A stretch of 64,000 nucleotides of DNA from Paroedura picta (taxonomy: Eukaryota; Chordata; Lepidosauria; Squamata; Gekkonidae). Positions 63,389 to 64,000 of the stretch are shown one piece after another (within the stretch, counting starts at the first letter, position 1; each line of letters opens with the position of its first letter). The stretch covers positions 2,939,501 through 3,003,500 of the forward strand of contig NC_135371.1 of the NCBI RefSeq assembly GCF_049243985.1, read 5' to 3'. Made by a program: the position numbers and the translations under genes. Under the pieces are notes generated by a model. It was not told the DNA's origin. It saw only the letters and a program-made list of their open reading frames with translations, and ran no database searches.

Positions 63389-63524
63389 CAGGGGTAGCCA
63401 ACCTGTGGTCCTCCAGATGTCCATGGACTACAATCCCCATGAGCCCCTGCCAGCAAATGCTGGCAGGGGCTCATGGGAATTGTAGTCCATGGACATCTGG
63501 AGGACCACAGGTTGGCTACCCCTG
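63389..63524 (+). mobile_element. hAT palindromic MITE, copy 16
   Basis: It has perfect target duplications CTTTAGAG (63381-63388 and 63525-63532). It sits about 100 bp upstream of the promoter region of the next gene. Confidence 0.95.
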
Positions 63525-63579
63525 CTTTAGAGAGTCCCTCGGGTGTCTGCCCAACAATGCTACTCTAGCGGTCCTTTGA

Positions 63580-63750
63580 GCACCGGACGTGTCTCTCCCC
63601 GCCGCCGCCCCCCTTGTTTCACACGCTAATTGGGAAAGGTATTTAAACCAAGATAGACGCGGGCTGGAGGCATTAATCGCCGGGGCAGGAGCGGAGGGAG
63701 AGTGACGCCCAGCCGAGCCGTTATTTAGCAGACCTTGCGGGGGGATTCGG
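63580..63750 (+). promoter_or_regulatory. CpG-rich promoter and first exon of a gene beyond the window
   Basis: CpG-dense sequence surrounds a TATA-like GTATTTAAACC (63640). About 110 bp downstream a consensus donor follows 63750 (GATTCGG then GTAAGT). No coding start is seen, so the exon is probably 5' UTR. The rest of the gene lies to the right of the window. Confidence 0.5.
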
Positions 63751-64000
63751 GTAAGTCTTGCGCTGCTTTACACTTGTTTTGCGCTGTTTGCACCTGCGAT
63801 ATTCTGACTTTCCCATTGAGTCTTGCGGCGCTCCTCTCTGTTAGGTTAGGAGCCCGTGCAATTGTCAGAGGAAGGCATAGGCGGAGCGAAGTAATGAATC
63901 GAGGGCTTACAGGAATTTAGAGGGAAAGGAAGCGGACTGAGAAAACGGATTTGGAGCACGGGGATAATAATAATAATTTGTACAGCACTTCTTCCCCCCC

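Overview
The window looks like nuclear DNA of a squamate reptile. It carries vertebrate SCAN, KRAB and C2H2 zinc-finger exons with GT-AG introns, many CR1 and L2 LINE pieces, a Bov-B LINE end, a Sauria-type SINE (tRNA-like head, tail ending in ACCTTT units), a tRNA-derived SINE with an L2-like tail, 5S-rRNA-derived SINE pieces and many hAT MITEs. SCAN zinc-finger genes together with Bov-B and Sauria SINEs point to a lizard or snake. I cannot name the species.

Six zinc-finger transcription-factor genes lie on the + strand at intervals of very roughly 10 kb. I call them A to F because no orthologue can be named. Gene A (coding 3611-7170) is extended SCAN, linker, five fingers, 564 aa. Gene B (13589-18876) is SCAN, linker, 13 fingers, about 711 aa. 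Gene C (25059-30522) is KRAB, 15 fingers, 625 aa. Gene D (34531-39888) is KRAB, 10 fingers, 481 aa. Gene E (45122-49930) is SCAN, then a linker or a KRAB exon, then 7 fingers, 477 or 481 aa. Gene F (55315-58258) is extended SCAN, a KRAB-like linker, three fingers, 499 aa. Every model was built by hand from splice signals and exon phase, and each total is a whole number of codons. A CpG-rich first exon at 63.6-63.75 kb probably opens a further gene beyond the window.

Genes C and D are tandem duplicates (about 23.4-29.8 kb and 32.6-39.6 kb). Each has two start exons and two KRAB-A exons ahead of one finger exon. By phase, only one KRAB exon can be used per transcript. Gene E shows the same either/or logic between a SCAN-linker exon and a KRAB exon. 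The SCAN genes form a graded series: A and F keep the Gag-capsid-like N-terminal half ahead of SCAN, B keeps a decayed version, and E lacks it. All these proteins are expected to be nuclear DNA-binding regulators. SCAN mediates dimerisation among family members, and KRAB usually recruits TRIM28, although the KRAB motifs of C and D are atypical.

The intergenic DNA and introns are mostly repeats. The most striking is a palindromic hAT MITE of about 136 bp with 17 copies, ten of them with perfect 8-bp target duplications. Both arms carry a motif resembling the ZNF143/SBS promoter site. Other elements include a solo LTR with a 5-bp target duplication inside a CR1, a possible Helitron end, several microsatellites, and an unassigned repeat with AGGGTTGCCA ends.
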